Assembly: GCA_024404065.1 (NCBI GenBank)
Contig: JAKSQR010000109.1
Location: forward strand, 1 to 5,433
Source: Clostridia bacterium
GTDB taxonomy: Bacteria; Bacillota; Clostridia; Oscillospirales; Acutalibacteraceae
Length of the DNA: 5,433 nucleotides
Direction: 5' to 3'
Positions 1-4,446 of this stretch are shown piece after piece. Numbering within the stretch: position 1 is the stretch's first letter; each line of letters starts with the position of its first letter. Made by a program: the position numbers and the translations under genes. The notes below the pieces were generated by a model. That model was given only the letters and a program-made list of their open reading frames with translations, was not told the origin of the DNA and made no database searches.

Positions 1-27
1 CTTTACTGTGCTGACTAATGATGACAT
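1..27 (-). CDS. Probable 5' end of a gene running off the left edge (partial)
   Basis: Only nine codons are visible, reading MSSLVSTVK, and they stay open to the window edge. The start is chosen because an AGAGGA ribosome binding site (positions 41-36) lies 8 nt before the ATG at 27, and an exact TATAAT -10 box (62-57) would start transcription near position 50. The codons used (TCA, ACA, AGC, GTA) are common in the other genes of the window. The product cannot be identified from nine residues. Competing reading: on the plus strand, positions 2-55 form an open frame ending in TAG that could be the last 17 residues of a gene, with the hairpin at 68-89 as its terminator. I prefer the minus-strand reading because several independent initiation signals line up at correct spacing, but both are short and uncertain. 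Confidence 0.45.
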
Positions 28-35
28 TCGCTTCT

Positions 36-42
36 TCCTCTC
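36..42 (-). promoter_or_regulatory. Ribosome binding site for the left-edge gene
   Basis: On the minus strand the bases read GAGAGGA, followed by an 8-nt spacer and ATG at position 27. This decides in favour of that ATG over the in-frame-unrelated ATG at 58, which has no ribosome binding site and would sit inside the -10 box. Confidence 0.45.
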
Positions 43-56
43 TTTGAATGAGTAGC

Positions 57-88
57 ATTATATGCTGTTTGTGGGCAACTTCCCACAA
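57..88 (-). promoter_or_regulatory. Candidate promoter: TATAAT with a palindrome in the spacer
   Basis: The minus strand has an exact TATAAT (62-57). The only TTG-type -35 candidate is TTGTGG (88-83), giving a long 20-bp spacer. A spacer of 17 would put TGGGAA at -35, a poor match. An 8-bp-arm palindrome (68-89) occupies the space just upstream of the -10 box. A long spacer filled by a dyad is the architecture known for MerR-family activated promoters; no MerR gene is visible here, so that comparison is inference only. Confidence 0.4.
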
Positions 89-89
89 A
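68..89. repeat. Perfect 8-bp inverted repeat (operator or terminator hairpin)
   Basis: TTTGTGGG (68-75) and CCCACAAA (82-89) are perfectly complementary around a 6-nt centre. It could be a protein-binding dyad in the promoter of the left-edge minus-strand gene, or the terminator stem of a plus-strand gene ending at 55. The plus-strand tail after the stem is TAGTTATTATAAT, which is not a clean T tract, so the operator reading is slightly preferred. Confidence 0.5.
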
Positions 90-168
90 TAGTTATTATA
101 ATATATAGACGCAATATAGTAAAGATGTAATAAACGCCAAAAAATAATAATAAAATTTGTGAATAAAG

Positions 169-209
169 AAAAAAGCTCCCCCACTGCGGATGTGTTTCTG
201 CAGCGGGGG
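169..209 (-). terminator. Rho-independent terminator of the helix-turn-helix gene
   Basis: The arms at 178-187 and 200-209 pair over 10 positions around a 12-nt loop. Read as minus-strand RNA, the one non-Watson-Crick position is a G-U pair, and the stem is followed by AGC and a run of six U (174-169). It begins 10 nt past the stop codon at 219-221. In plus-strand RNA the same position is an A-C mismatch and only four U follow, so it should act mainly on the minus strand, perhaps weakly both ways. Confidence 0.85.
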
Positions 210-218
210 TTTTGCTAT

Positions 219-698
219 TCACTTTTTGTTTCTGTAATCGTCAATAAGACCTTCAAGCCATTTGATGTGTGTATGGTATTTCTCAATCATTACGTGCTTT
301 GCATCATTCTCTTTTTTAAGAAATTCCACTTCCTTTGAGAGAATAGCAAGGTTGCGCTCAAGCTCCTCAATCTGATGGTTTTTATTTTCCACCACCAGCT
401 TGTAGCCCTCAATAGTTTCATAGTAAAACTTAGCCTGCTCACTATCATTTTCATCAGGCTCAGGGGTAGCGTTATTAAAACCGATAAGCACGGTAATAAT
501 GGGCTGAATAGTACTGTAGCGAAACTCCGTATATCCACCAGACATAATTCTGTCTATTGTGCCGAGGGGAACACCTGACAGCTCTGAAAGCTTAAGGTTT
601 GAAATACCGAGGGCTTTCTTTCTGTCTTTACACCAGGCAATCATTTCAAGTGGGTTAAGGCTCATTATTTCGGGCATAGTTTTAAGGTCAGACATCAT
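219..698 (-). CDS. XRE-type helix-turn-helix protein with C-terminal coiled coil
   Basis: This small 159-residue protein is probably a DNA-binding regulator. Residues about 18-72 look like an XRE/Cro-type helix-turn-helix domain: the stretch LKLSELSGVPLGTIDRIMSG has the usual 'agvs-xxtisri-sG' pattern of helices 2 and 3. After an acidic linker (about 78-88, PEPDENDSE), residues about 88-150 are rich in Glu, Lys and Leu with heptad-like spacing and are predicted to be a coiled coil, probably for dimerisation. A longer reading from the ATG at 707 exists, but AAAAGGAG (715-708) touches that codon directly. The ATG at 698 lies 9 nt from it, so it is chosen; the ATG at 695 is also possible. The gene is divergent from the superoxide reductase operon and may regulate it or itself; that is inference from position. 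It is not recognised as a named family member. Confidence 0.8.
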   Translation of the reverse strand: MMSDLKTMPEIMSLNPLEMIAWCKDRKKALGISNLKLSELSGVPLGTIDRIMSGGYTEFRYSTIQPIITVLIGFNNATPEPDENDSEQAKFYYETIEGYKLVVENKNHQIEELERNLAILSKEVEFLKKENDAKHVMIEKYHTHIKWLEGLIDDYRNKK

Positions 699-707
699 AA
701 GATACAT

Positions 708-715
708 CTCCTTTT
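708..715 (-). promoter_or_regulatory. Ribosome binding site that decides the helix-turn-helix gene start
   Basis: AAAAGGAG on the minus strand ends directly against the ATG at 707, leaving no spacer, while the ATG at 698 has 9 nt. The annotated protein should therefore be three residues shorter than the longest open frame. Confidence 0.75.
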
Positions 716-721
716 ACACCT

Positions 722-737
722 TCACTATCATAAGTGA
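722..737 (-). promoter_or_regulatory. Candidate proximal -10 box inside a small palindrome
   Basis: The minus strand reads TATGAT (732-727), one mismatch from TATAAT, exactly flanked by the inverted arms TCACT and AGTGA (737-733 and 726-722). Transcription from it would start near 720 and give a short leader of about 20 nt carrying the ribosome binding site. No good -35 is seen at 17 nt (ATAAAC), so it may be weak or regulator-dependent. Confidence 0.3.
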
Positions 738-793
738 GTTGAATAATTCGTTTATGCCTGTGGAACTTACGAAATAAGCTGGTATTATTCAGT

Positions 794-814
794 TAAGAGA
801 AGAAATTTCTCTTA
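794..814. repeat. 21-bp inverted repeat in the divergent intergenic region (operator candidate)
   Basis: TAAGAGAA (794-801) and TTCTCTTA (807-814) are perfect 8-bp arms around the 5-nt centre GAAAT. The dyad lies between the divergently read helix-turn-helix gene and the desulfoferrodoxin gene and covers the predicted transcription start (about 813) of the minus-strand promoter at 820-848. That is a typical repressor position. No T tract follows on either strand, so it is not a terminator. Confidence 0.5.
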
Positions 815-819
815 CGGAA

Positions 820-848
820 AATATAGCACAATCAAAGCTTTAATTCAA
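820..848 (-). promoter_or_regulatory. Candidate sigma-A promoter toward the helix-turn-helix gene
   Basis: The minus strand has TTGAAT (848-843), a 17-bp spacer and TATATT (825-820), matching the consensus at 4/6 and 5/6. The predicted start near 813 falls inside the inverted repeat 794-814. The leader to the start codon would be about 115 nt. I found no equally good promoter for the plus-strand desulfoferrodoxin gene in this 184-nt spacer. Confidence 0.45.
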
Positions 849-866
849 CCAGAACAATGCAAAATG

Positions 867-873
867 AAAGGAG
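867..873 (+). promoter_or_regulatory. Ribosome binding site of the desulfoferrodoxin gene
   Basis: AAAGGAG lies 9 nt before the ATG at 883. The in-frame TTG at 877 is only 3 nt away and the ATG at 889 is 15 nt away, so 883 is the start. Confidence 0.8.
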
Positions 874-882
874 ATTTTGAAA

Positions 883-1263
883 ATGAGTATGAAATTTTAT
901 GAATGTAAGATTTGTGGCAATATTGTAGCATCAGTAAAGGAAAGCGGTGTGCCCGTAGTCTGCTGTGGTGAAAATATGGAAGAGCTTAAACCAAACACCG
1001 TAGATGCCGCATTTGAAAAGCACATACCCGTATTTATGATTGATGGTGATAAAATCTATGTAACCGTAGGCGATATGGAGCATCCTATGACTGCAGCGCA
1101 CCACATTGAATGGATTGCCATAGAAACCACAAACGGTAATCAGCGCAAAATACTTGACCCTGAGGGTAGCCCTACTTCCTGCTTTGCCCTCTGCAAAGGC
1201 GATAAGGTAAAGGCAGTTTATGCCTACTGTAATCTGCACGGATTATGGCGAAAGGACAACTGA
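883..1263 (+). CDS. dfx: Desulfoferrodoxin (two-iron superoxide reductase)
   Basis: The enzyme reduces superoxide to hydrogen peroxide without making oxygen, the usual cytoplasmic defence of anaerobes, and takes electrons from rubredoxin-type donors. The 126-residue protein has the full two-domain layout. Residues 1-36 form the desulforedoxin domain with four cysteine iron ligands (C8, C11, C27, C28; CxxC then CC). Residues about 40-124 form the superoxide reductase domain, with the catalytic iron ligands H47, H67, H73, C116 and H119 and the E45-K46 pair next to the first histidine (EKHIPV, EHPM, HHIEW, YCNLHGLW). The length is normal and no ligand is missing. The start at ATG 883 is set by AAAGGAG at 867-873. 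The flavin reductase-rubredoxin gene begins 4 nt after the stop, indicating one operon and a likely electron donor. Regulation may involve the divergent helix-turn-helix gene or the dyad at 794-814 (inference). Confidence 0.95.
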   Translation: MSMKFYECKICGNIVASVKESGVPVVCCGENMEELKPNTVDAAFEKHIPVFMIDGDKIYVTVGDMEHPMTAAHHIEWIAIETTNGNQRKILDPEGSPTSCFALCKGDKVKAVYAYCNLHGLWRKDN

Positions 1264-1267
1264 AAAT

Positions 1268-1870
1268 ATGTTTGATTATTCCTCACTTTTCAGGCTTGGC
1301 TATGGTCTTTATGTAATTACCACAAGCCTTGATGGCAAAGATAACGCCATGATTTGCAATGCAGCAATTCAGGTAACCGACTCCCCTGCAAGAATGGTTG
1401 TGTGCATTGGCAAACAAAACTATACACACGATTTGATAATGCAGAGCAAAAAGCTGAATGTAAACTGCATTTCAGTAAGCGCTCCATTTGATTTATTCAG
1501 GCAATTTGGATTTAAGAGTGGCAAAAATGAAGATAAGCTCAAAAATGTCAGCTTTATACGCTCTGCAAACGGACTACCCATATTACTGAAATATGTAAAT
1601 GCTTTTATTTCACTGAAGGTTGATAGTTATGTTGACCTTGACACCCACAGTATGTTTATCTGCACCGTAACAGACGGGCAGATACTTACAAATGAAGAAA
1701 CCATGACATATACCTACTACCACCAGAATGTAAAACCAAAACCACAAAAGAAAACCGGCTGGGTGTGCAAAATCTGCGGGCACATCCACGAAGCCGAAAG
1801 CCTCCCCGACGATTTCACCTGCCCTGTATGTGGCCACAGCAAAGAGTATTTTGAGCGGGTGGAAATTTAA
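1268..1870 (+). CDS. hrb: Flavin reductase-rubredoxin fusion (high-molecular-weight rubredoxin type)
   Basis: This 200-residue cytoplasmic redox protein has two parts. Residues about 1-150 match a flavin reductase-like FMN-binding domain (start MFDYSSLFRLGYGLYVIT, then SLDGKDNAMICNAAIQVTDS and the SGKNEDK segment). Residues 164-200 form a rubredoxin domain with iron ligands C167, C170, C185 and C188 (CKICG and CPVCG). The same layout is known for Hrb of Moorella, which passes electrons from NADH or NADPH oxidoreductases to a flavodiiron protein. Here the neighbour is superoxide reductase, so I infer it donates electrons to that enzyme. The rubredoxin part has only 14 residues between its CxxC pairs, short for the family. 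A longer frame starts at 1220 inside the previous gene, but the conserved N-terminus and AAAGGA at 1251-1256 favour ATG 1268. It ends in tandem TAA codons. Confidence 0.88.
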   Translation: MFDYSSLFRLGYGLYVITTSLDGKDNAMICNAAIQVTDSPARMVVCIGKQNYTHDLIMQSKKLNVNCISVSAPFDLFRQFGFKSGKNEDKLKNVSFIRSANGLPILLKYVNAFISLKVDSYVDLDTHSMFICTVTDGQILTNEETMTYTYYHQNVKPKPQKKTGWVCKICGHIHEAESLPDDFTCPVCGHSKEYFERVEI

Positions 1871-1923
1871 TAAAATCCGCAGTTAATATATGACTCTCCA
1901 AGATATGAACTACCGCAAAATCC

Positions 1924-1960
1924 GAGAAATCCGACCTCTGTTTCGGGGGTCGGATTTCTC
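1924..1960 (+). terminator. Long perfect hairpin after the redox operon, probable terminator
   Basis: Arms 1924-1936 and 1948-1960 pair perfectly over 13 bp and extend by two more pairs (one T-G), leaving a 7-nt loop. It lies 53 nt after the stop of the flavin reductase-rubredoxin gene and 37 nt before the next promoter, where a terminator is expected. The downstream bases (CTGTGTAATATT) are not a T tract; a T-rich stretch comes only about 20 nt later. It may work as a weak terminator or as a 3'-end stabilising stem. Confidence 0.6.
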
Positions 1961-1996
1961 CTGTGTAATATTGCCTGCATTTATTTTTCTACTGCA

Positions 1997-2026
1997 TTGA
2001 CACTTGTAACTTTATTATGATAAAAT
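1997..2026 (+). promoter_or_regulatory. Sigma-A promoter of the membrane protein operon
   Basis: An exact TTGACA (1997-2002) is followed after 18 bp by TAAAAT (2021-2026), one mismatch from consensus. The expected start near 2033 gives a leader of about 27 nt ending in a strong ribosome binding site. This is the best promoter in the window and separates this unit from the redox operon. Confidence 0.8.
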
Positions 2027-2043
2027 TTATTTATTCCAAAATA

Positions 2044-2050
2044 AAAGGAG
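2044..2050 (+). promoter_or_regulatory. Ribosome binding site that selects a TTG start
   Basis: AAAGGAG lies 9 nt before TTG at 2060. The ATG at 2053 is only 2 nt from it and is in another frame, so TTG is the likely initiation codon. Confidence 0.7.
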
Positions 2051-2059
2051 AAATGCAAT

Positions 2060-2884
2060 TTGGAAAACTTCAAATCAAGCACAGGAATGTATGCAATTGC
2101 CCTTTTAATAATTGCATTCATCGTTGCACAGTCCATGTTTTTCATAATTAAATCATGGAAACACGGCAAAGAATTGGGCATTAAAAAAGAAACCCTTGTA
2201 AACACAGTTACATCAAGTATTTTATTTACAATTGCTCCGGCAATATCAATACTTGTTACTGTATTTGTGCTGGCAAAAGCACTTGGCATAGTGCTTCCCT
2301 GGATAAGGCTTACAGTTATAGGCAACCTTGCTTATGAAACTGTTGCCGCTGAAACAGCACTTAATAACCTTGGCGGCTCACTTTCAAGTGAAATAACTGA
2401 CCCCGTTCAGTTTTCAACAGTTGCGTGGGCTATGACAATAGGCGCTATATTCCCCCTCACCTTCCTTCCCCTTGTATGTAAAAAGCTTCAGAAGGCCATA
2501 GGCGGAGCTGTAAACAAAGACGAAAAGAGCGCAAAGGTTGGCGATATTATATCAGCTTCCGCATTTATCGGCATTATTTCTGCGTTTATTGCAAGAGCTA
2601 TAAACGGCTGCTCAACCCAGACAAGCACCGATGGCATAAAGCTTGTAACAGAATCATCAGGCTTTATTTCAATCAGCACCCTTATATGTGCAATTATTCT
2701 TATGTTGCTTTTCACTCTGATATGTAAAAAAGCAAGCTGGGGCGCAAAAGCAGAGCCCTTTGCAATGCCCCTTGCAATGTTTTGCGCAATGGGATTTGCC
2801 GTATTGCTTACAAAGGTAGTACCTGCTGATATTTCAGGCTTTACCTGGTATACCATAGGCGAAGAGCTTAAAACATTACTTTAA
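2060..2884 (+). CDS. DUF5058 family integral membrane protein
   Basis: This 274-residue polytopic membrane protein resembles the uncharacterised DUF5058 family of anaerobic Firmicutes; the match is from memory of the N-terminal pattern (a first membrane helix, a basic KSWKHGKELG loop, then PWIRLTVIGNLAYE). Hydrophobic segments are seen at about 9-30, 50-75, 118-140, 161-183, 201-222 and 232-254. A weakly hydrophobic stretch at 76-100 contains the PWIRL motif and might be re-entrant. There is no cleavable signal peptide and no ATPase or known catalytic motif. Start is TTG 2060, set by the ribosome binding site. Its stop codon overlaps the ribosome binding site of the following membrane gene, so the two are probably made together and may form one complex. 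A transport role is inference; the substrate cannot be guessed. Confidence 0.75.
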   Translation: MENFKSSTGMYAIALLIIAFIVAQSMFFIIKSWKHGKELGIKKETLVNTVTSSILFTIAPAISILVTVFVLAKALGIVLPWIRLTVIGNLAYETVAAETALNNLGGSLSSEITDPVQFSTVAWAMTIGAIFPLTFLPLVCKKLQKAIGGAVNKDEKSAKVGDIISASAFIGIISAFIARAINGCSTQTSTDGIKLVTESSGFISISTLICAIILMLLFTLICKKASWGAKAEPFAMPLAMFCAMGFAVLLTKVVPADISGFTWYTIGEELKTLL

Positions 2885-2890
2885 GGAGGT
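2883..2890 (+). promoter_or_regulatory. Near-perfect ribosome binding site overlapping the upstream stop
   Basis: AAGGAGGT overlaps the TAA stop (2882-2884) of the DUF5058 gene and stands 8 nt before ATG 2899. This layout suggests translational coupling of the two membrane proteins. Confidence 0.8.
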
Positions 2891-2898
2891 GCCTGAAA

Positions 2899-3594
2899 AT
2901 GAAAAATACTGAAAAAAATTATTTTGACAAAGTACACGTTTGGGGCACCGTATGGAATTATATTGCCCTTGTAGTTATGTTCATAGTACCCATCGGCATT
3001 TCCGTTTTGCTTAAATCATGGCCTACCCTCAGCGTTTTAGGTAAGGTGCTTGTAACACTTATCCCACTTTACTGGGTTACCGCTATTGTAGAGGTTGCAA
3101 CTTATGTGCCTATGCTTGGTGCAGGCGGCACATACCTCAGCTTTGTAACAGGCAATATTTCAAACCTTAAGCTTCCCTGCGGCCTTAACGCTATGGAAAA
3201 CGCAAAGGTAAGACCTAACACAGAGGAAGGCGAAGTAATAAGCACAATTGCTATTGCTGTTTCATCCCTTACAACCACAGTTGTAATTGCTGTTGGCGTG
3301 CTTGCTTTCTCAAAGGTATTCAGCTCAGCAAGCAGTAATCCCACCTTTGCGGCCGCATTTAATAATGTGCTTCCCGCTCTGTTTGGTGCCCTTGGTGCAA
3401 GCTACTTCATAAAGCACTGGAAGCTGGCATTTGTACCTGTAATCACAGGTATTGTAATGCTGCTTATATCCCCTACTATGGGCGTTGGCATACTTATGTT
3501 TATTACAATTGTTGCTTCAATAATCGGCGCACTTGTAATTTACAAAGCAGATTTTGGTCCATTCCTCAAGGGCTTATCAAAGAAAAACAAGTAA
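2899..3594 (+). CDS. Uncharacterised membrane protein, partner of the DUF5058 protein
   Basis: I do not recognise the family of this 231-residue protein. After a charged N-terminus (residues 1-13) hydrophobic segments lie at about 18-37, 47-70, 112-137, 152-170, 174-192 and 194-214, and it ends in a lysine-rich tail (GLSKKNK). Between the second and third segments lies a polar loop with a striking low-variability look (GAGGTYLSFVTGNISNLKLP, residues 74-93) followed by PCGLNAMENAKV and the acidic NTEEGEV. A glycine- and asparagine-rich loop between helices is a common place for substrate or ion binding, but that is inference. It follows the DUF5058 gene by 14 nt with an ideal ribosome binding site, so both belong to one operon and are likely subunits of a two-part membrane system, possibly a transporter. 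Confidence 0.75.
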   Translation: MKNTEKNYFDKVHVWGTVWNYIALVVMFIVPIGISVLLKSWPTLSVLGKVLVTLIPLYWVTAIVEVATYVPMLGAGGTYLSFVTGNISNLKLPCGLNAMENAKVRPNTEEGEVISTIAIAVSSLTTTVVIAVGVLAFSKVFSSASSNPTFAAAFNNVLPALFGALGASYFIKHWKLAFVPVITGIVMLLISPTMGVGILMFITIVASIIGALVIYKADFGPFLKGLSKKNK

Positions 3595-3614
3595 TCCAGT
3601 GTGCATACAAAATA

Positions 3615-3648
3615 ACAATATAGCATTTTTCACATACGAATATATTGT
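3615..3648. repeat. AT-rich 8-bp inverted repeat upstream of the NifU-like gene promoter
   Basis: ACAATATA (3615-3622) and TATATTGT (3641-3648) are perfectly complementary across 18 nt. It starts 21 nt after the membrane operon stop and ends 12 nt before the -35 box at 3661. The stem has one G-C pair and no T tract behind it, so it is a poor terminator; an upstream regulatory site is possible but could be chance in AT-rich DNA. No clear terminator was found between 3594 and 3661. Confidence 0.25.
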
Positions 3649-3660
3649 GCAAATTCACAC

Positions 3661-3689
3661 TTGAATATTATTAAGATATAGTTTATATT
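3661..3689 (+). promoter_or_regulatory. Sigma-A promoter of the NifU-like/GGGtGRT operon
   Basis: TTGAAT (3661-3666), a 17-bp spacer and TATATT (3684-3689) give 4/6 and 5/6 consensus matches. Transcription would start near 3696, leaving a 37-nt leader with AAAGGAG (3717-3723) placed 9 nt before the ATG. The flanking DNA is very AT-rich, as expected for a strong promoter. Confidence 0.65.
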
Positions 3690-3732
3690 ATTTAAGGCAA
3701 ATTAACTCTAATCCTGAAAGGAGAAAATTGTT

Positions 3733-4428
3733 ATGATCAATTACACAAACGAAGTACAGAATATGTGCTGCGTAGCAAAAGGTCCCAAGCATGGTCCCGC
3801 TCCAATCCCTGAAGAGGGTCAGTGGGTAAAGGCTTACGAAATCAAAGACATTTCAGCTTTCACACACGGTGTTGGCTGGTGTGCACCTCAGCAGGGCGCT
3901 TGCAAGCTCTCACTTAACGTTAAGAACGGCGTTATTGAAGAGGCTCTTGTAGAAACAATCGGCTGCTCAGGTATGACTCACTCAGCTGCTATGGCTGCTG
4001 AAATCCTTCCCGGCAAGACAATCCTTGAAGCTCTTAACACAGACCTTGTTTGTGATGCTATTAACACAGCTATGAGAGAGCTCTTCCTTCAGATCGTATA
4101 CGGCCGTTCACAGTCTGCTTTCTCAGATGACGGTCTTTCAGTAGGTGCTGGCCTTGAAGACCTTGGTAAGGGCCTTCGTTCACAGGTTGGTACTATGTAC
4201 GGCACAAAGGTTAAGGGTGTTCGTTACCTTGAAATGGCTGAAGGTTATGTTACAAGACTTGCTCTTGACGCTGACGATCAGGTTACAGGTTACGAATTCG
4301 TTTCACTTGGTAAGATGACAGACTTCATCAAGAAGGGTGACGATCCCACAACAGCATACAATAAGGCAATGGGCACTTACGGCAGATTTGCTGATGCCGC
4401 TAAGTACATTGATCCCCGTAAGGAATAA
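3733..4428 (+). CDS. NifU/IscU-like Fe-S scaffold-related protein with C-terminal extension
   Basis: Residues about 44-120 resemble the NifU N-terminal/IscU scaffold fold on which Fe-S clusters are built: CKLSLNVKNGVIEEALVETI then GCSG aligns with 'KLQIKVNDEGIIEDARFKTYGCGS' type sequence. Cysteines are C12, C13, C50, C57, C78 and C107. C78 matches the second conserved scaffold cysteine and C107 lies near the third. The first is shifted: C50 and C57 flank the expected place, and the usual Cys-Gly-Asp is absent. Residues about 125-231 form an extra region with no counterpart in IscU, making the protein nearly twice the length of a plain IscU scaffold. It precedes a GGGtGRT gene by 18 nt, a pairing I recall from other anaerobes. 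A true scaffold role is unproven. The codons are strongly biased (no ATA, mostly AAG), suggesting high expression. It ends in tandem stops TAA-TAG. Confidence 0.85.
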   Translation: MINYTNEVQNMCCVAKGPKHGPAPIPEEGQWVKAYEIKDISAFTHGVGWCAPQQGACKLSLNVKNGVIEEALVETIGCSGMTHSAAMAAEILPGKTILEALNTDLVCDAINTAMRELFLQIVYGRSQSAFSDDGLSVGAGLEDLGKGLRSQVGTMYGTKVKGVRYLEMAEGYVTRLALDADDQVTGYEFVSLGKMTDFIKKGDDPTTAYNKAMGTYGRFADAAKYIDPRKE

Positions 4429-4446
4429 TAGAGGAGGTAAATTACA

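Noticed and set aside
2..55. Plus-strand open tail ending in TAG, possible C-terminus (17 residues) of a gene entering from the left.
   Set aside because: It is short, uses codons uncommon elsewhere in the window (GTG, CTG, CGC, TCT), and competes with a minus-strand start that has a -10 box and ribosome binding site at correct spacing. Not excluded.
741..749. GAATAATTC palindrome as a PerR or Fur box near the superoxide reductase operon.
   Set aside because: Only nine bases match and the flanks do not continue the 15-bp PerR or Fur pattern; expected by chance in AT-rich DNA.
931..1239. Minus-strand 102-codon open frame inside the desulfoferrodoxin gene.
   Set aside because: It is antisense to a clear gene, has no ribosome binding site noted, and its translation shows no recognisable pattern.
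1220..1267. Longer start for the flavin reductase-rubredoxin gene, overlapping desulfoferrodoxin.
   Set aside because: The extra 16 residues are the frame-shifted end of the upstream gene; the family-like N-terminus begins at ATG 1268 behind AAAGGA.
1881..1911. Possible second stem (1881-1889 with 1903-1911) just before the 1924-1960 hairpin, as in an attenuator.
   Set aside because: It has one internal mismatch, is almost all A-T, and does not overlap the larger stem, so it is not an alternative structure. No leader peptide or riboswitch pattern was seen.
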